64,000 bases of DNA, taken from contig NZ_CP108581.1 of NCBI RefSeq assembly GCF_036010665.1, forward strand, positions 2,833,501-2,897,500, read 5' to 3'. The notes under the pieces were generated by a model, which worked only from the letters and a program-made list of their open reading frames with translations, was not told the DNA's origin and ran no database searches. Position 1 is the first letter of the stretch. Each line of letters starts with the position of its first letter. The DNA is from Microbispora sp. NBC_01189. Lineage in GTDB: Bacteria; Actinomycetota; Actinomycetes; Streptosporangiales; Streptosporangiaceae. Made by a program: the position numbers and the translations under genes. Shown here one piece after another: positions 43,356 to 53,891 of this stretch.

Positions 43356-44936
43356 TCAGACCGGTTCCGGCTGCGCCTTCCCGCCTCGCTCCCCGGGTTC
43401 GCCACGCTCCTCGGGTTCGCCACGCTCCTCGGGTTCGCCACGCTCCTCGGGTTCGCCACGCTCCTCGGGTTCGCCACGCTCCTCGGGTTCGCCACGCTCC
43501 TCGGGTTCGCCTCGCTCTTCTGGTCCGCCACGCTCCTCGGGTTCGTCACGCTCCTCGGGTTCGCCTCGCTCTTCTGGTCCGCCACGCTCCTGGGTCCCGC
43601 CCCGGGCGAGGAACGCGCGGCGCAGCACGAAACGGTCCGCGGCCTGGTCGAACGGGCCGCCGGACGGATCGTCCACATCCCCCTGGCGGACGACGTCGTG
43701 CTCGGGGCGCAGGATCTCCCAGACGACCAGCGCCATCAGGACGAGGATGGTCAGCAGCCGGGCCCAGACCGACAGGAAGTAGGGGTCGTCGCCGATGCCG
43801 AGCGAGGCCTGGTCGGGAATCTGGGTGATCAGGTAGAGCCAGATCGAGAAGAAGTACCAGCACTCGGCCACCTGCCAGGCGGCGAGGGCCCCCCACCTCG
43901 GCCTGGCCAGCACCGCGAACGGCACCAGCCACAGGACGTACTGCGGCGACCAGACCTTGTTGGTGATCATGAAGGCGGCCAGGGCCAGGAAGCACAGCTG
44001 CATCAGGCGCGGCCGGCGCGGCGCGGCGAGGGCGAGCACGGCCACGCCCAGCAGCAGCACCGCCAGCGCGGCCATGGCCATCGTGTTCAGCTTCTCGGAG
44101 TCCCCGAGGAAGGCCAGGAACTCGGGCCGGTCGTGGCCGAACCACTGCGTCTTCTGGAAGAAGAACCACAGGCCGCCCCAGTCGGCGCCGCGCTCGCTGC
44201 TGAAGGCGTAGAACCGCTGCCAGCCCTCGAAGTTGACCAACATGATCGGCACGTTGACCAGCAGCCAGGCGCCCGCCGCCCCCGCGACGGTCTTCAGGAA
44301 CGGCACCCACCTGGCCGTACGCAGAGTGAGCAGGAACAACGCGCCGAAGAACATCAGCGGATAGAACTTCGTGGCCACGGACAGGGCCAGCAACACGCCG
44401 GCCAGCCACGGCCGGTGCCGGGCCCAGGCCAGCAGGCCGCCGAGCGCGAGCGCGCCCGCGGCGAGGTCCCAGTTGATGTACGCGCAGAGGATGACGGCCG
44501 GGCCGATGGCGTACCACAGGGCGTCCCAGGGGCGGCGGCCCGCGAGCGCGGCCGTCAGCAGCACGCCCGCGACCAGCGCGAGACCCATCAGGACCACGGT
44601 GACGTCGTAGAACACGACCCCGTCGCCGCCGGCGAGGCGCCGGGCGAACTCCATGATCCCGCCGATGCCCACCGGATATTCGACCGGGTAGTCGACGTAG
44701 GGGACCTTGCCCTCGTTGAGCTTCTCCGCCCAGAACAGCGGATAGATGTCGGTGTAGCAGAAGTGCGTGTACTGCCCGATTCCGCCGTCCCAGGCGCCGC
44801 CGAACCGGCAGGGATACTTCCACAGATAGGCGAGGACGGCGCCGAGTCCCGCGAGGAGCCCGAGAGGCAGGTACGGCACCGCCCGCGCGGCGACCCCGGG
44901 CATCGGGGCGGAGTCGTTCGTGGTCCGGGTCGTCAT
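43356..44936 (-). CDS. GT87-like membrane glycosyltransferase with repeat tail
   Basis: 526 residues with about ten to twelve membrane helices (LPLGLLAGLGAVLAYLW, AALAVLLLGVAVLALAA). Typical elements are HFCYTDIYPLFWAEKL, YPVEYPVGIGGIMEF and VWSPQYVLWLVPFAVL. The C-terminal 75 residues are 6-residue repeats (GEPEER) encoded by an 18-bp tandem array. Located between the penicillin-binding protein and the other GT87 gene on the same strand, so perhaps one operon for cell-envelope glycan work. Confidence 0.78.
   Translation of the reverse strand: MTTRTTNDSAPMPGVAARAVPYLPLGLLAGLGAVLAYLWKYPCRFGGAWDGGIGQYTHFCYTDIYPLFWAEKLNEGKVPYVDYPVEYPVGIGGIMEFARRLAGGDGVVFYDVTVVLMGLALVAGVLLTAALAGRRPWDALWYAIGPAVILCAYINWDLAAGALALGGLLAWARHRPWLAGVLLALSVATKFYPLMFFGALFLLTLRTARWVPFLKTVAGAAGAWLLVNVPIMLVNFEGWQRFYAFSSERGADWGGLWFFFQKTQWFGHDRPEFLAFLGDSEKLNTMAMAALAVLLLGVAVLALAAPRRPRLMQLCFLALAAFMITNKVWSPQYVLWLVPFAVLARPRWGALAAWQVAECWYFFSIWLYLITQIPDQASLGIGDDPYFLSVWARLLTILVLMALVVWEILRPEHDVVRQGDVDDPSGGPFDQAADRFVLRRAFLARGGTQERGGPEERGEPEERDEPEERGGPEERGEPEERGEPEERGEPEERGEPEERGEPEERGEPEERGEPGERGGKAQPEPV
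43385..43600. repeat. 18-bp tandem repeat, twelve units, in the GT87 C-terminus
   Basis: Twelve head-to-tail units based on cacgctcctcgggttcgc (plus strand), with variants ctcgctcttctggtccgc. The array encodes Gly-Glu-Pro-Glu-Glu-Arg repeats on the minus strand and preserves frame. Confidence 0.97.
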
Positions 44937-45064
44937 GGTGGGTATTGCACCATCGAACGCCGTGAGTTGGCGACTCCGGCGAATCGAGGGAGCCCGCGGC
45001 GCGTCGCCGCGGGCCCCTCGTCACGGTCTCGGTGTCGTCTCAGGGTCGCCTGAGCGTCGTGTCA

Positions 45065-45107
45065 GGATCACGGTCTGGGGACGACCCGGGACGGGATCAC
45101 GGTCTGG
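45065..45107. repeat. 14-bp duplication over the penicillin-binding protein stop
   Basis: ggatcacggtctgg at 45065-45078 and 45094-45107, spaced 29 bp. The second copy holds the TGA of the PBP gene (minus strand, 45099-45097). Confidence 0.88.
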
Positions 45108-48100
45108 TCCCTGACTGTGGCACGGGCGCCGACGCGGGGGCGCCGCCGCCGTCCGCGGGAGCGCCCTGCCCCCCAGGTCCTCCGGGCCCACCCTGCCCGG
45201 GGCCGTCGTCGCCGAGATCGAGACCCACGCCGTCGTCGCCACCGCCGGGGCCGCCGTCACAGGACAGGTCGCCGGGCAGACAGGCGCCGTCGCCGCCGCC
45301 ACCGCCGCCGCCGTTCGGGAAGTCGGTCGGCATGTCGTTGGGGAACCCGCCGCCGCCGTCCTCCGGGGTGGGCGACGGGGTGGGCGTGGGGCTCGGCACG
45401 AGGTTCTCCGGGCTGCCCATGCCGGCCTTCGCCGGGAACTGCTCGACGGGCTTGCCCTCGTGCGCCGCGACCATGAAGTCGTGCCAGATGTGCGTCGGGG
45501 CGTCTGCGCCCTCGAAGCCCAGCGACACCTCCTTGACGCGGGTGTACGGGTTGTTCCCGTTGTACTTCGGGTGCTCCTTGCCGTTCGGCGTGATCGGGCA
45601 GTTGGAGTAGCGCGGCTGCACGATCTTGCCGCTCTTGGTCACGCACTGCTCGCGGTACATGCCGACCGCGGTCACCAGCTGCGGCGTGTAGCCGACGAAC
45701 CAGGCTTCCTTCTCATCGTTGTTGGTGCCGGTCTTGCCGGCGGCGGGGCGCCCGATCGGACCCCAGCGTCTGGCGGTACCGGACTTGATGACCTGCTCCA
45801 TCGCGTAGGTCGCGTCGGCCGCCGCCTCCGGCGAGATCACCTGCTTGACCTCGCGGGCCTCGGTCAGCACGACGGTGTTGCCCTGCTTGACCTCTTTGAT
45901 CACGTGGTAGTCGACGTGCTTGCCCGCGTTGGCGAAGATCGAGTAGCCGGCCGCCTGTTCCACCGGCGTGACGCCGACGCTGCCGATCGCGAGCTGGTAG
46001 CCGTGCCCGCTCTGGCCGTTGACGCCGTTCTTGTCCTCCTCCAGCGCCCGCTTGCTGATGCCGGCCGCCTCGGTGAGCGACCGCAGGTCGTCGAGCTGAC
46101 CGGGCAGCTTGAACGCCATCGAGGCGAACGCCGTGTTGATCGAGTGCGCGGTCGCGTAGATGACGTCGATCGACGCGGGCACGGAGTGCCCGTTGGTGAT
46201 CGGAGTGGTGCCGGGCAGCTCCTTCGGCATCGTCTCCTTGCCGGGGACGTAGCTGTTGAGGCTGTAGCCCGCGTCGAGCCAGGCGGCCAGCACGTACGGC
46301 TTGAACGCCGAGGCCGCCTGCTTCCTGGAGTCGAAGGGCTCGTTCCAGGTCTCGTTGAGGTAGTTGTTGCCGCCGTAGAACGCGATCACCCGGCCGTTCG
46401 TCGGGTCCACGGCCGCGAGGCCGGTGTGGAACTCCTTCGACATCGACGACGTGGTGTTCAGGACCGCCTTCTTCGCGGCCTGCATGAGCTTCTTGTCGAA
46501 GGTGGTGTAGATCTTGTAGCCGCCGCTCTTGATCTGCTCGCGGCCGAGCTTGCGGCCCTCCAGCTCGTACAGCGCCTGGCTGAGCATGTAGCCCTTGAGC
46601 CCGCTGAACTCCTGCGAGATCTTCTGCGGCTTCGGCTTGGGGAACTTCGCGGTGGCCGCGACGTTCGGATACTTGGGCTTGCCGTCCTTGTCGGTCATCA
46701 GGGACATGCCGTTGAGGACGTACTTGAAGCGCTCCTCGGTGCCCGCGTAGTTGCCCTCGGCCTCGGCCTTGTCGAAGTTGCCCGGCTGCTGGATGCGCCC
46801 GGCCAGGTAGGCCCCCTGCGCGACGGTCAGCTTCTTGGCGGGCACGTGGAAGAACTCGCGCGCCGCCGCCTCGATGCCGTAGGTGTTGCGGCCGAAGAGC
46901 ACCGTGTTCAGGTAGTACTCGAGGACCTTTTCCTTCTTCCAGTCCTTGTCGAGCCGGACCGCGATGAAGATCTCCTTCACCTTGCGCTTCATGGTCTGCT
47001 CGGTGCTGAGGCCGTTGAAGTAGTTGCGGGCCATCTGCTGGGTGATGGTCGACCCGCCCTGCGTCTGCTGGCCCGTGGCGGTCATCCAGACCGACCGGGT
47101 GAGGCCGGCGATGTCGATGCCGCCGCCCTCCCAGAACGAGCGGTTCTCCGCCGCCACCACCGCGTCCTGGACGTACGGCGGCACCTGGTCGATGGTGACG
47201 GCCACCCGCTTGGTGCCGAGGCGGGCGAGCACCGAGCCGTCGCGGTAGTAGAAGGTGCTGCCCTGGGCCTTGGCCGCCTCCTGCGCGTCGTGCTCGGAGG
47301 GCAGATCCGTGTTGGCGTAGGCGACCGCGATCATGCCGAAGAGGCCGGCGCACAGCACGGTGAGGCTGGCGAGGAGGATCTTCCAGCTCGGGACGAACCG
47401 CTTCCAGCCCGTACGGCGGGGCTTGTCGTTCTCCTCGAAGTCGTCGTCGTCGAAGTCGCCCGGGTCACGCGGGTCACGCGGACCACGTCCGCCCGGGCCA
47501 CCGGGCCCGCCTGGTCCCCCCGGACCACCCGGACCACCCGGACCACCGCGGCCGGACGGCCTGCGGCGACGTCCGCCGGTCTGCATCGACTCGGTGGGCT
47601 GCCCCTCGGCGTCGCGGCGAGGGCCGCCCGCCGGCATGCCCAGCGCCTGCGTGCGCTCGTCGGTGCCCGGAACCCCAGGCCGTCCCGGACCTCCCGGACC
47701 ACCGGGACCTCCCGGACCACCGAAACCGCCGGGGCCACCCGGACCGCCGACGCCGGGACCTCCGGGGCCCTGCGGGCCGCCGTAGCGCGGGTCGCGGCCT
47801 CCCGGTGGGCGGCCGCCCCCCACGGGACCCCGCGGCCCCTGTGCCGGCCCCTGCGGCGAACCCTGCGGCGAACCCTGTGCCGGGCCCTGCATCGGAGTCG
47901 GCGGCACCGCGCCCATGGCCGCCGTGTCCTCGAAGGCCGCCGAACGGCGGCGGGGGTCCGGCTCGGGGCGGGACGGCTGCGGCGCGGGACCCCGGCCGCG
48001 CTGCCGCGGCGGGGCGGGTTCGCCGTACTCGCCGCCGTGATCGCCGTAGGCGCCGTACTCGTCGGATTCCCGGGGCGAGCGACGGCGGCGCCCAGGGCGG

Positions 48101-48171
48101 GATGATCCACCGGAGCCCGAGGCGTCCTCGGGGCGGCCGGACGATTCCGGTCCGTAGCTGCTGTAAGTCAC
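45097..48171 (-). CDS. Class A bifunctional penicillin-binding protein
   Basis: 1024 residues. A very long Gly/Pro/Arg-rich cytoplasmic region (about 1-260, with GGPGGP collagen-like runs) precedes one membrane helix (264-286). Next comes the transglycosylase domain (AENRSFWEGGGIDIAG with the catalytic Glu near 342, GGSTITQQMARNYF) and the transpeptidase domain with SxxK in SAFKPYVLA, SxN in SINTAF and KTG in GKTGTNND. A Gly/Asp-rich secreted tail follows. GTG 48171. It polymerises and crosslinks peptidoglycan, like PonA1; synteny with ino1/padR supports that. Confidence 0.95.
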   Translation of the reverse strand: MTYSSYGPESSGRPEDASGSGGSSRPGRRRRSPRESDEYGAYGDHGGEYGEPAPPRQRGRGPAPQPSRPEPDPRRRSAAFEDTAAMGAVPPTPMQGPAQGSPQGSPQGPAQGPRGPVGGGRPPGGRDPRYGGPQGPGGPGVGGPGGPGGFGGPGGPGGPGGPGRPGVPGTDERTQALGMPAGGPRRDAEGQPTESMQTGGRRRRPSGRGGPGGPGGPGGPGGPGGPGGRGPRDPRDPGDFDDDDFEENDKPRRTGWKRFVPSWKILLASLTVLCAGLFGMIAVAYANTDLPSEHDAQEAAKAQGSTFYYRDGSVLARLGTKRVAVTIDQVPPYVQDAVVAAENRSFWEGGGIDIAGLTRSVWMTATGQQTQGGSTITQQMARNYFNGLSTEQTMKRKVKEIFIAVRLDKDWKKEKVLEYYLNTVLFGRNTYGIEAAAREFFHVPAKKLTVAQGAYLAGRIQQPGNFDKAEAEGNYAGTEERFKYVLNGMSLMTDKDGKPKYPNVAATAKFPKPKPQKISQEFSGLKGYMLSQALYELEGRKLGREQIKSGGYKIYTTFDKKLMQAAKKAVLNTTSSMSKEFHTGLAAVDPTNGRVIAFYGGNNYLNETWNEPFDSRKQAASAFKPYVLAAWLDAGYSLNSYVPGKETMPKELPGTTPITNGHSVPASIDVIYATAHSINTAFASMAFKLPGQLDDLRSLTEAAGISKRALEEDKNGVNGQSGHGYQLAIGSVGVTPVEQAAGYSIFANAGKHVDYHVIKEVKQGNTVVLTEAREVKQVISPEAAADATYAMEQVIKSGTARRWGPIGRPAAGKTGTNNDEKEAWFVGYTPQLVTAVGMYREQCVTKSGKIVQPRYSNCPITPNGKEHPKYNGNNPYTRVKEVSLGFEGADAPTHIWHDFMVAAHEGKPVEQFPAKAGMGSPENLVPSPTPTPSPTPEDGGGGFPNDMPTDFPNGGGGGGGDGACLPGDLSCDGGPGGGDDGVGLDLGDDGPGQGGPGGPGGQGAPADGGGAPASAPVPQSGTRP

Positions 48172-48764
48172 ACGTCCTCGTCAGATGTTCTCGGGAAACT
48201 GATCGACGTCGGCCGGCAGGCCGGGAGCGTTCCTCCTGGAAAGGTGGAGGTCGCCCTACAGGGAAGGGCCCGGGGGATCGGCTGTTCCGTGGACGAACGA
48301 CACCGCCAGGTGGTTCCAGGTACAACCTTGGCAGACCTCCCCCACACAGACCCGGGATTCGCCGTATTCCCGGGCCGTCGAGGCGCGCTCCGTCCTCCCC
48401 CTGGTCCGTCCCGCCCCTCGTCCCCGTTCGCCTCCGCGCAGAGGTGTGATGTTGGTCACGTTCCTTCGCCCGCGCCCGGGGCAGAGGCGAGACGTGGGCT
48501 CAGCGTGAGGCCGGGCCGTACGCGGGAGTGGAGGGCGGGCGTCCCTGACGTCCCGCGCCCGCGTGCGATCGGCACGGACGGATCGTACGGCCGCCCGCCT
48601 GGCGAAGCCGCGGGCCTCGACCGATCGCTGTGAACACATGTGGCCAGATTACGACCCTTTGCCAAATCTTGCCCAACCGTTGACCCGTTGCCATCTATGA
48701 CGGCCCGACGTATCCTGCTGATGTATCGAGTCGATACATCAGTCGGACACAGGAGGTGGTTCCA
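48172..48764. other. 593-bp intergenic region between PBP and padR
   Basis: No plausible gene: the open frames here are GC shadows without family pattern or good starts. It holds the padR promoter/operator at its right end (48688-48741) and must contain the PBP promoter, which I cannot place. gtgatgttggtcacg at about 48446-48460 is an imperfect palindrome of unknown meaning. Confidence 0.6.
48688..48741 (+). promoter_or_regulatory. padR promoter and autoregulatory operator
   Basis: TTGCCA (48688-48693), 17-bp spacer, TATCCT (48711-48716). The operator is a near-perfect inverted repeat tgatgtatcga-g-tcgatacatca (48719-48741), with 11-bp arms around one base, covering the probable start of transcription. 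The ATGTA/TACAT ends match PadR-type sites. Confidence 0.75.
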
Positions 48765-49403
48765 GTGACGGGCTCTCGTGGAGGTGTGCTGGAGCTCGCC
48801 GTCCTGGGGTCGCTGCACGAAACACCTCTGCACGGTTACGAGCTGCGCAAACGGCTCAACACGCTGCTCGGCATGTTCCGTGCGTTCTCCTATGGCTCGC
48901 TGTATCCCTGCCTCAGGGGCCTGCTCAACGACGGGTTCATCGTCGAGGAGGAGCCCCCGCAGGACACGGTCCTCGGCCGCCGGTCGAAGATCGTCTACCG
49001 GCTCACGGCGGAGGGTAAGGAGCGCTTGCAGGAGCTGCTCAACCAGTCGGGCCCGTCCTCCTGGGAGGACGAGAGCTTCGGCATCCGCTTCGCCTTCTTC
49101 CGCCACACGGAAGCCGAGGTGCGGCTGCGCATCCTGGAAGGCCGCCGCAGCCGCCTGGAAGAACGCCTCGACCGCGTTCGTGAGGCTCTGTCCCGCACGA
49201 GGGAGCGACTGGACAGCTACACGCTGGAGCTCCAGCGCCACGGGCTGGAGTCGGTCGAGCGCGAGGTTCGCTGGCTGAACGAGCTGATCGACTCAGAACG
49301 GCGGAGCCGGTCGGCTCCCGGCGAGGGGGGTCACCCCCCGGGTCCCGCGCAGGCCGTACAGGAAGAGACCCAGAGGGCGGACACGCCCGAGGCAGATAGG
49401 TAA
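48765..49403 (+). CDS. PadR-family regulator upstream of ino1
   Basis: 212 residues: winged helix [50 protein letters not shown] and a Vir_C-like helical half ([20 protein letters not shown]). GTG 48765 has AGGAGG eight bases upstream; the in-frame GTG at 48756 overlaps that site and is rejected. Same arrangement (PadR then inositol synthase) occurs in mycobacteria and Streptomyces, so it probably controls its own operon including ino1. Confidence 0.92.
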   Translation: MTGSRGGVLELAVLGSLHETPLHGYELRKRLNTLLGMFRAFSYGSLYPCLRGLLNDGFIVEEEPPQDTVLGRRSKIVYRLTAEGKERLQELLNQSGPSSWEDESFGIRFAFFRHTEAEVRLRILEGRRSRLEERLDRVREALSRTRERLDSYTLELQRHGLESVEREVRWLNELIDSERRSRSAPGEGGHPPGPAQAVQEETQRADTPEADR

Positions 49404-49416
49404 AGGAGCGAGTGCT

Positions 49417-50496
49417 ATGGGTTCGGTGCGCGTAGCCATCGTCGGTGTGGGCAACTGCGCCTCATCGCTGGTGCAGGGCGTCCACTACTACAGGGACGCG
49501 GATCCGGGCAGCCGTGTGCCGGGCCTCATGCACGTGCGGTTCGGTGACTACCACGTCGGTGACGTGGAGTTCGTCGCCGCCTTCGACGTGGACGCCAAGA
49601 AGGTCGGCCGCGACCTGTCGGAGGCCATCGTCGCCTCCGAGAACAACACGATCAAGATCTGCGACGTGCCGCCGCTCGGCGTCACCGTGCAGCGTGGTCC
49701 CACCTTCGACGGGCTGGGCGAGTACTACCGGGAGATCATCGAGGAGTCCGACGAGCAGCCGGTGGACGTCGTCCAGGCGCTCAGGGACGCCCGGGTGGAC
49801 GTGCTCGTCTCCTACCTGCCGGTGGGCTCGGAGGAGGCCGACCGCTTCTACGCGCAGTGCGCGATCGACGCCAAGGTCGCCTTCGTCAACGCGCTGCCGG
49901 TCTTCATCGCCTCCGACCCCGAGTGGGCCGCGAAGTTCACCGAGGCCGGCGTGCCGATCGTGGGCGACGACATCAAGTCGCAGGTCGGCGCCACGATCAC
50001 GCACCGCGTGCTGGCCAAGCTGTTCGAGGACCGCGGAGTGGAGCTGCTGCGCACCTACCAGCTCAACTTCGGCGGGAACATGGACTTCATGAACATGCTG
50101 GAGCGCAGCCGCCTCCAGTCCAAGAAGATCTCCAAGACCCAGTCGGTCACCTCGCAGATCCCGCACGAGATGGGGAAGGCCGACGTCCACATCGGCCCGT
50201 CGGACCACGTGCCGTGGCTGGACGACCGCAAGTGGGCCTACGTCCGCCTGGAGGGCAGGTCGTTCGGCGACACCCCGCTGAGCCTTGAGTACAAGCTCGA
50301 GGTGTGGGACTCGCCCAACTCGGCCGGCATCATCATCGACGCGGTCCGCGCGGCCAAGATCGCCCTGGACCGGGGCATCGGCGGCCCGCTGCTGTCGCCC
50401 TCGTCGTACTTCATGAAGTCGCCGCCGGAGCAGTACTCCGACGACGCCGCCCGCGAGGCCGTCGAGAAGTTCATCCGGGGCGAGAACGAGCGCTGA
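49417..50496 (+). CDS. ino1: Inositol-3-phosphate synthase
   Basis: Converts glucose 6-phosphate to inositol 3-phosphate, the first step to phosphatidylinositol and mycothiol. 359 residues of the actinobacterial short form: NAD-binding [47 protein letters not shown] and [15 protein letters not shown] 49417 follows AAAGGAG, 13 bp after padR, so the two are co-transcribed. Confidence 0.96.
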   Translation: MGSVRVAIVGVGNCASSLVQGVHYYRDADPGSRVPGLMHVRFGDYHVGDVEFVAAFDVDAKKVGRDLSEAIVASENNTIKICDVPPLGVTVQRGPTFDGLGEYYREIIEESDEQPVDVVQALRDARVDVLVSYLPVGSEEADRFYAQCAIDAKVAFVNALPVFIASDPEWAAKFTEAGVPIVGDDIKSQVGATITHRVLAKLFEDRGVELLRTYQLNFGGNMDFMNMLERSRLQSKKISKTQSVTSQIPHEMGKADVHIGPSDHVPWLDDRKWAYVRLEGRSFGDTPLSLEYKLEVWDSPNSAGIIIDAVRAAKIALDRGIGGPLLSPSSYFMKSPPEQYSDDAAREAVEKFIRGENER

Positions 50497-50518
50497 CGGG
50501 GCTCTTCGCCGCGTGTCC

Positions 50519-50546
50519 CGCCCCGGTTCCGTGTCGGACCGGGGCG
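50519..50546. terminator. Hairpin between convergent ino1 and idi
   Basis: Nine-base arms cgccccggt / accggggcg with a 10-nt loop, about 20 bp after ino1; a bidirectional terminator candidate. Confidence 0.65.
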
Positions 50547-50608
50547 GTGTTCTTCCCGGCACGCGCTCCGGGACGCGCTCCCGGATGCGTGACTCAGGAG
50601 ACCGTGAC

Positions 50609-51199
50609 TCAGGAGACGGGGAGCGCGGCCGGCGGCAGGGCCGCCGGGTCGGCCACCGGCCAGGCCAGCGGGTCCGGCCCGAGCGCGACGAGCTGCGGCA
50701 CCTGCTCCCGGGCCCAGGGCGAGATGTCGAGCTCACCGCTCAGCACGCCGGCCGCGAAGCTCGCCCACGGCTCCCAGCGGACCTCGCCGACCTCCTCGGC
50801 GTTGGGCACGGCCTCTCCCGTCACCACCGCCCGGTAGACCGGGCACAGCTCGTGCTCGACCATCCCGTTGTCCATGACCGCGCGGTAGGCGAAGCGCGGC
50901 AGGATCAGGTCGACGGACTCGACGACCAGCCCCAGCTCGAACGCCAGGCGGCGGACCACCGCCGACGACAGCGGCTCCCCGGGCAGCGGATGGCCGCAGC
51001 AGCTGTTGGTCCACGCGTCGGGCCAGGTCAGCTTGTGGCCCGCCCGCCGCGACAGCAGCACCCGGCCCTGCCGGTCGAAGACATAACTGGAGAACGCCAG
51101 GTGCAGCGGAGTGTCCGCGCCGTGGACGGTGGACTTGGGAGCGGTGCCGATCGGGTTGCCCTCGAGGTCGAGCAGCACGACATGTTCCGGTGAGGTCAC
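50609..51199 (-). CDS. idi: Isopentenyl-diphosphate delta-isomerase, type I
   Basis: Interconverts IPP and DMAPP. 196 residues of Nudix fold: HLAFSSYVFDRQGRVLLSRR, catalytic Cys in TNSCCGHPLPGE (Cys 67/68), and Glu residues in MVEHELCPVY (115, 117). A short Pro/Ala tail follows. GTG 51199. Isolated from other isoprenoid genes. Confidence 0.92.
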   Translation of the reverse strand: MTSPEHVVLLDLEGNPIGTAPKSTVHGADTPLHLAFSSYVFDRQGRVLLSRRAGHKLTWPDAWTNSCCGHPLPGEPLSSAVVRRLAFELGLVVESVDLILPRFAYRAVMDNGMVEHELCPVYRAVVTGEAVPNAEEVGEVRWEPWASFAAGVLSGELDISPWAREQVPQLVALGPDPLAWPVADPAALPPAALPVS

Positions 51200-51300
51200 C
51201 GTCAGAGAGTACGGTGTCGGGCCGTCGCCGGTCAGTGGCAGGGGGTTTTATCGGGGTTGATCCGGATGCCTCTCGGAGATCGCCCGCGTAGGCTGTCGCC

Positions 51301-52599
51301 GTGTCCTACGTCTCCGATCTGCGGGTGGTCCTGCGGGGTCGCAACTTCCGGCGGCTCTTCGCCACGAGGCTCGTCTCGCAGTTCTCGGACGGAATCTTCC
51401 AGCTCGCCGTCGGCGGGTACGCCTTCTTCAGCCCGGAACGACAGGCCAGCGCCGCCGACATCGCGGCGGGCCTCGCCGTGCTGCTCCTGCCGTACAGCGT
51501 GCTCGGGCCCTTCGTCGGGGTGTTCATCGACCGCTGGTCGCGGCGGCAGATCCTCGTGATCGCGCCGATCGTGCGCGGGGCACTGCTGGTGCTGACCGCC
51601 TGCCTCGTCGCGGCGGGCACCTCCGACGTCGTCTTCTACGTGGCGGCGCTCGGCGTGCTCGCGGTCAACCGCTTCTTCCTGGCGGCCCTGGGCGCGTCGC
51701 TGCCCCACGTCGTGCCGGGCGACCAGCTGATGATGGCCAACGCGGTGACGCCCACCTCCGGCACGGTCGCGACGTTCGTCGGGATGGGCACGGCCATGGC
51801 GCTCCGCACGGTGGCCGGATCGGACGACCGGGGCGTCGCGGTGCTGCTCGTCTGCTCCGGCGTCGTCTTCGGGCTGAGCGCGCTGATCGCCCGGACGATG
51901 GAGCGCTCCCTGCTCGGCCCGGCGTACGACCCGGCCCGCCCGCAGGCCCGCGAGGCCGTACGGCACGTGCTGACCGGGCTGGTGGACGGCGCGCGGCACG
52001 TCGCGCACCGGCGGCCGGCGGCGGCCGCCCTGACCGGCATGGCCGCCCACCGTCTTATGTTCGGCATCTCGACGGCGGCGGTGGTCCTCATCTACCGCTA
52101 CTCCTTCACCACCGACCCCGACGACGCGCTGAAGGGCATCGCGCTCGTGCTGGGCGCCGTGGGCGCCGGGAGCTTCGCCGCGGTGCTGGTCACCCCGTGG
52201 GCCACCGAACGCGTCCGGATCGAGACCTGGGTCCCGGCCATGCTGATCTCCTGCGGAATCCTGGAGTTCGCGCTGTGCGTGACGTTCCGCGAGTGGGGGT
52301 TCCTCGGCGCCGGGTTCGTGATCGGCGTCGCGGGACAGAGCGTGAAGATCTGCGCGGACACCGTCGTGCAGCGCGACGTCGAGGACGCCTATCTCGGCCG
52401 CGCCTTCTCCGTGTACGACATGCTGTTCAACGGCATGACGGTCCTCGGCGCGGCGCTGGCGGCGGCTCTCCTCCCCCACGACGGCAGGTCCTACCCGGCG
52501 CTCGCCGTGATCGCCGCCGGCTACCTGCTCGGCGCGGTGGTCTACCGCGTGGTCCTTCCCTCCCCCACCCCCCGCCACCCCGCCGTCGCCTCCGATTGA
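51301..52599 (+). CDS. Major facilitator superfamily transporter
   Basis: 432 residues, twelve helices, of the enterobactin-exporter-like (EntS/Bcr-type) subgroup: [20 protein letters not shown] at the start, [19 protein letters not shown] as the loop 2-3 motif, and [20 protein letters not shown] later. Substrate unknown. GTG 51301, divergent from idi. Confidence 0.88.
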   Translation: MSYVSDLRVVLRGRNFRRLFATRLVSQFSDGIFQLAVGGYAFFSPERQASAADIAAGLAVLLLPYSVLGPFVGVFIDRWSRRQILVIAPIVRGALLVLTACLVAAGTSDVVFYVAALGVLAVNRFFLAALGASLPHVVPGDQLMMANAVTPTSGTVATFVGMGTAMALRTVAGSDDRGVAVLLVCSGVVFGLSALIARTMERSLLGPAYDPARPQAREAVRHVLTGLVDGARHVAHRRPAAAALTGMAAHRLMFGISTAAVVLIYRYSFTTDPDDALKGIALVLGAVGAGSFAAVLVTPWATERVRIETWVPAMLISCGILEFALCVTFREWGFLGAGFVIGVAGQSVKICADTVVQRDVEDAYLGRAFSVYDMLFNGMTVLGAALAAALLPHDGRSYPALAVIAAGYLLGAVVYRVVLPSPTPRHPAVASD

Positions 52600-52646
52600 C
52601 ACCCGCAACCGGCCCGCGGCGTAGTCGGTCGCGTAGGGTCCGGGGC

Positions 52647-53891
52647 GTGGAGGCTGAGGAGATCTCGCGGCTGGACCGGGAGCATGTCTGGCATCCGTAC
52701 GCGGCGGTGCCCTCGGCGGCTCCGGCGCAGGTGGTCCGGCGGGCCCACGGCGTACGGCTCACGCTCGGCGACGGGCGGGAGGTCGTCGACGGCATGTCGT
52801 CCTGGTGGGCGGCGATCCACGGGTACAACCACCCCCGCTTGAACCAGGCCGCCCGCGACCAGCTCGACGACATGGCGCACGTGATGTTCGGCGGGCTCAC
52901 GCACGAGCCCGCCGTACGGCTCGCGCAGCGGCTGGCGGAGCTGACCGGGCTGGACCGGGTGTTCCTCGCCGACTCCGGCTCGGTGGCCGTCGAGGTGGCG
53001 ATCAAGATGGCCCTGCAGGCCGCGGGACCCGGGCGGACCAGGCTGCTCACGGTCAGGGGCGGCTACCACGGCGACACGTTCGGCGCGATGGCGGTGTGCG
53101 ACCCGGTGAACGGCATGCACCACCTGTTCTCCGGCGTGCTCCCGCAGCACGTCTTCGCTCCGCTCCCACCCGCCGGATACGGCACGCCGCCCGACGAGGC
53201 GTACCTGGCGGAGCTGTCGGCGCTGGCCGGGGCGCACGCGGCGGAGCTGGCGGCGATCATCGTCGAGCCGGTCGTGCAGGGCGCCGGAGGCATGCGCTTC
53301 TCCCATCCCGCCTATCTGCGGCGGCTGCGTGAGCTGGCCGACGAACACGGCGTCCTGCTCATCGCCGACGAGATCGCGACGGGTTTCGGGCGCACCGGCG
53401 AGCTGTTCGGCTGCGACCACGCCGGGATCCGGCCGGACATCATGTGCGTCGGCAAGGCGCTCACCGGCGGATACCTGACCCTGGCGGCCACCCTGTGCAC
53501 GGCGCGGGTGGCCGACGCGGTCGGCGTGCTGATGCACGGGCCGACCTTCATGGGCAACCCGCTGGCCGCCGCGGTCGCCAACGCCTCACTCGACCTGCTC
53601 GCCGAGCGTCCCTGGCGGGAGGAGGTCAAGCGGATCGAGGCCGGGCTCCTCGACGGCCTCGCCCCCGCCGCCGGCCACCCCGGCGTACGGGACGTGCGGG
53701 TCCTCGGCGCGATCGGGGTGATCGAGATGACCGATCCCGTCGACGTGCCGCGCGTCCAGGACATCGTGCTGCGGCACGGCGTGTGGCTCCGGCCGTTCGG
53801 CCGGCTGATCTACACGATGCCGCCGTACGCCTGCGGGCCCGGCGACATCGCCGCGATCACCCGCGCCATGGTCGCCGCCGCCACGAGCTGA
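52647..53891 (+). CDS. bioA: Adenosylmethionine-8-amino-7-oxononanoate aminotransferase
   Basis: Biotin synthesis enzyme, PLP class III aminotransferase, 414 residues. Start [14 protein letters not shown], substrate-binding [54 protein letters not shown] and the PLP-lysine in [19 protein letters not shown] 52647. It stands alone, without bioB, bioD or bioF next to it. The stop lies in a 17-bp duplication. Confidence 0.95.
   Translation: MEAEEISRLDREHVWHPYAAVPSAAPAQVVRRAHGVRLTLGDGREVVDGMSSWWAAIHGYNHPRLNQAARDQLDDMAHVMFGGLTHEPAVRLAQRLAELTGLDRVFLADSGSVAVEVAIKMALQAAGPGRTRLLTVRGGYHGDTFGAMAVCDPVNGMHHLFSGVLPQHVFAPLPPAGYGTPPDEAYLAELSALAGAHAAELAAIIVEPVVQGAGGMRFSHPAYLRRLRELADEHGVLLIADEIATGFGRTGELFGCDHAGIRPDIMCVGKALTGGYLTLAATLCTARVADAVGVLMHGPTFMGNPLAAAVANASLDLLAERPWREEVKRIEAGLLDGLAPAAGHPGVRDVRVLGAIGVIEMTDPVDVPRVQDIVLRHGVWLRPFGRLIYTMPPYACGPGDIAAITRAMVAAATS

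Noticed and set aside
43385-43600. Repeat array resembling a CRISPR
   Set aside because: Units are contiguous 18-mers without spacers and encode an in-frame peptide repeat.
48256-48639. Possible genes in the 593-bp gap before padR
   Set aside because: Arg/Pro/Gly-rich frames on both strands, no ribosome binding site and no family pattern.
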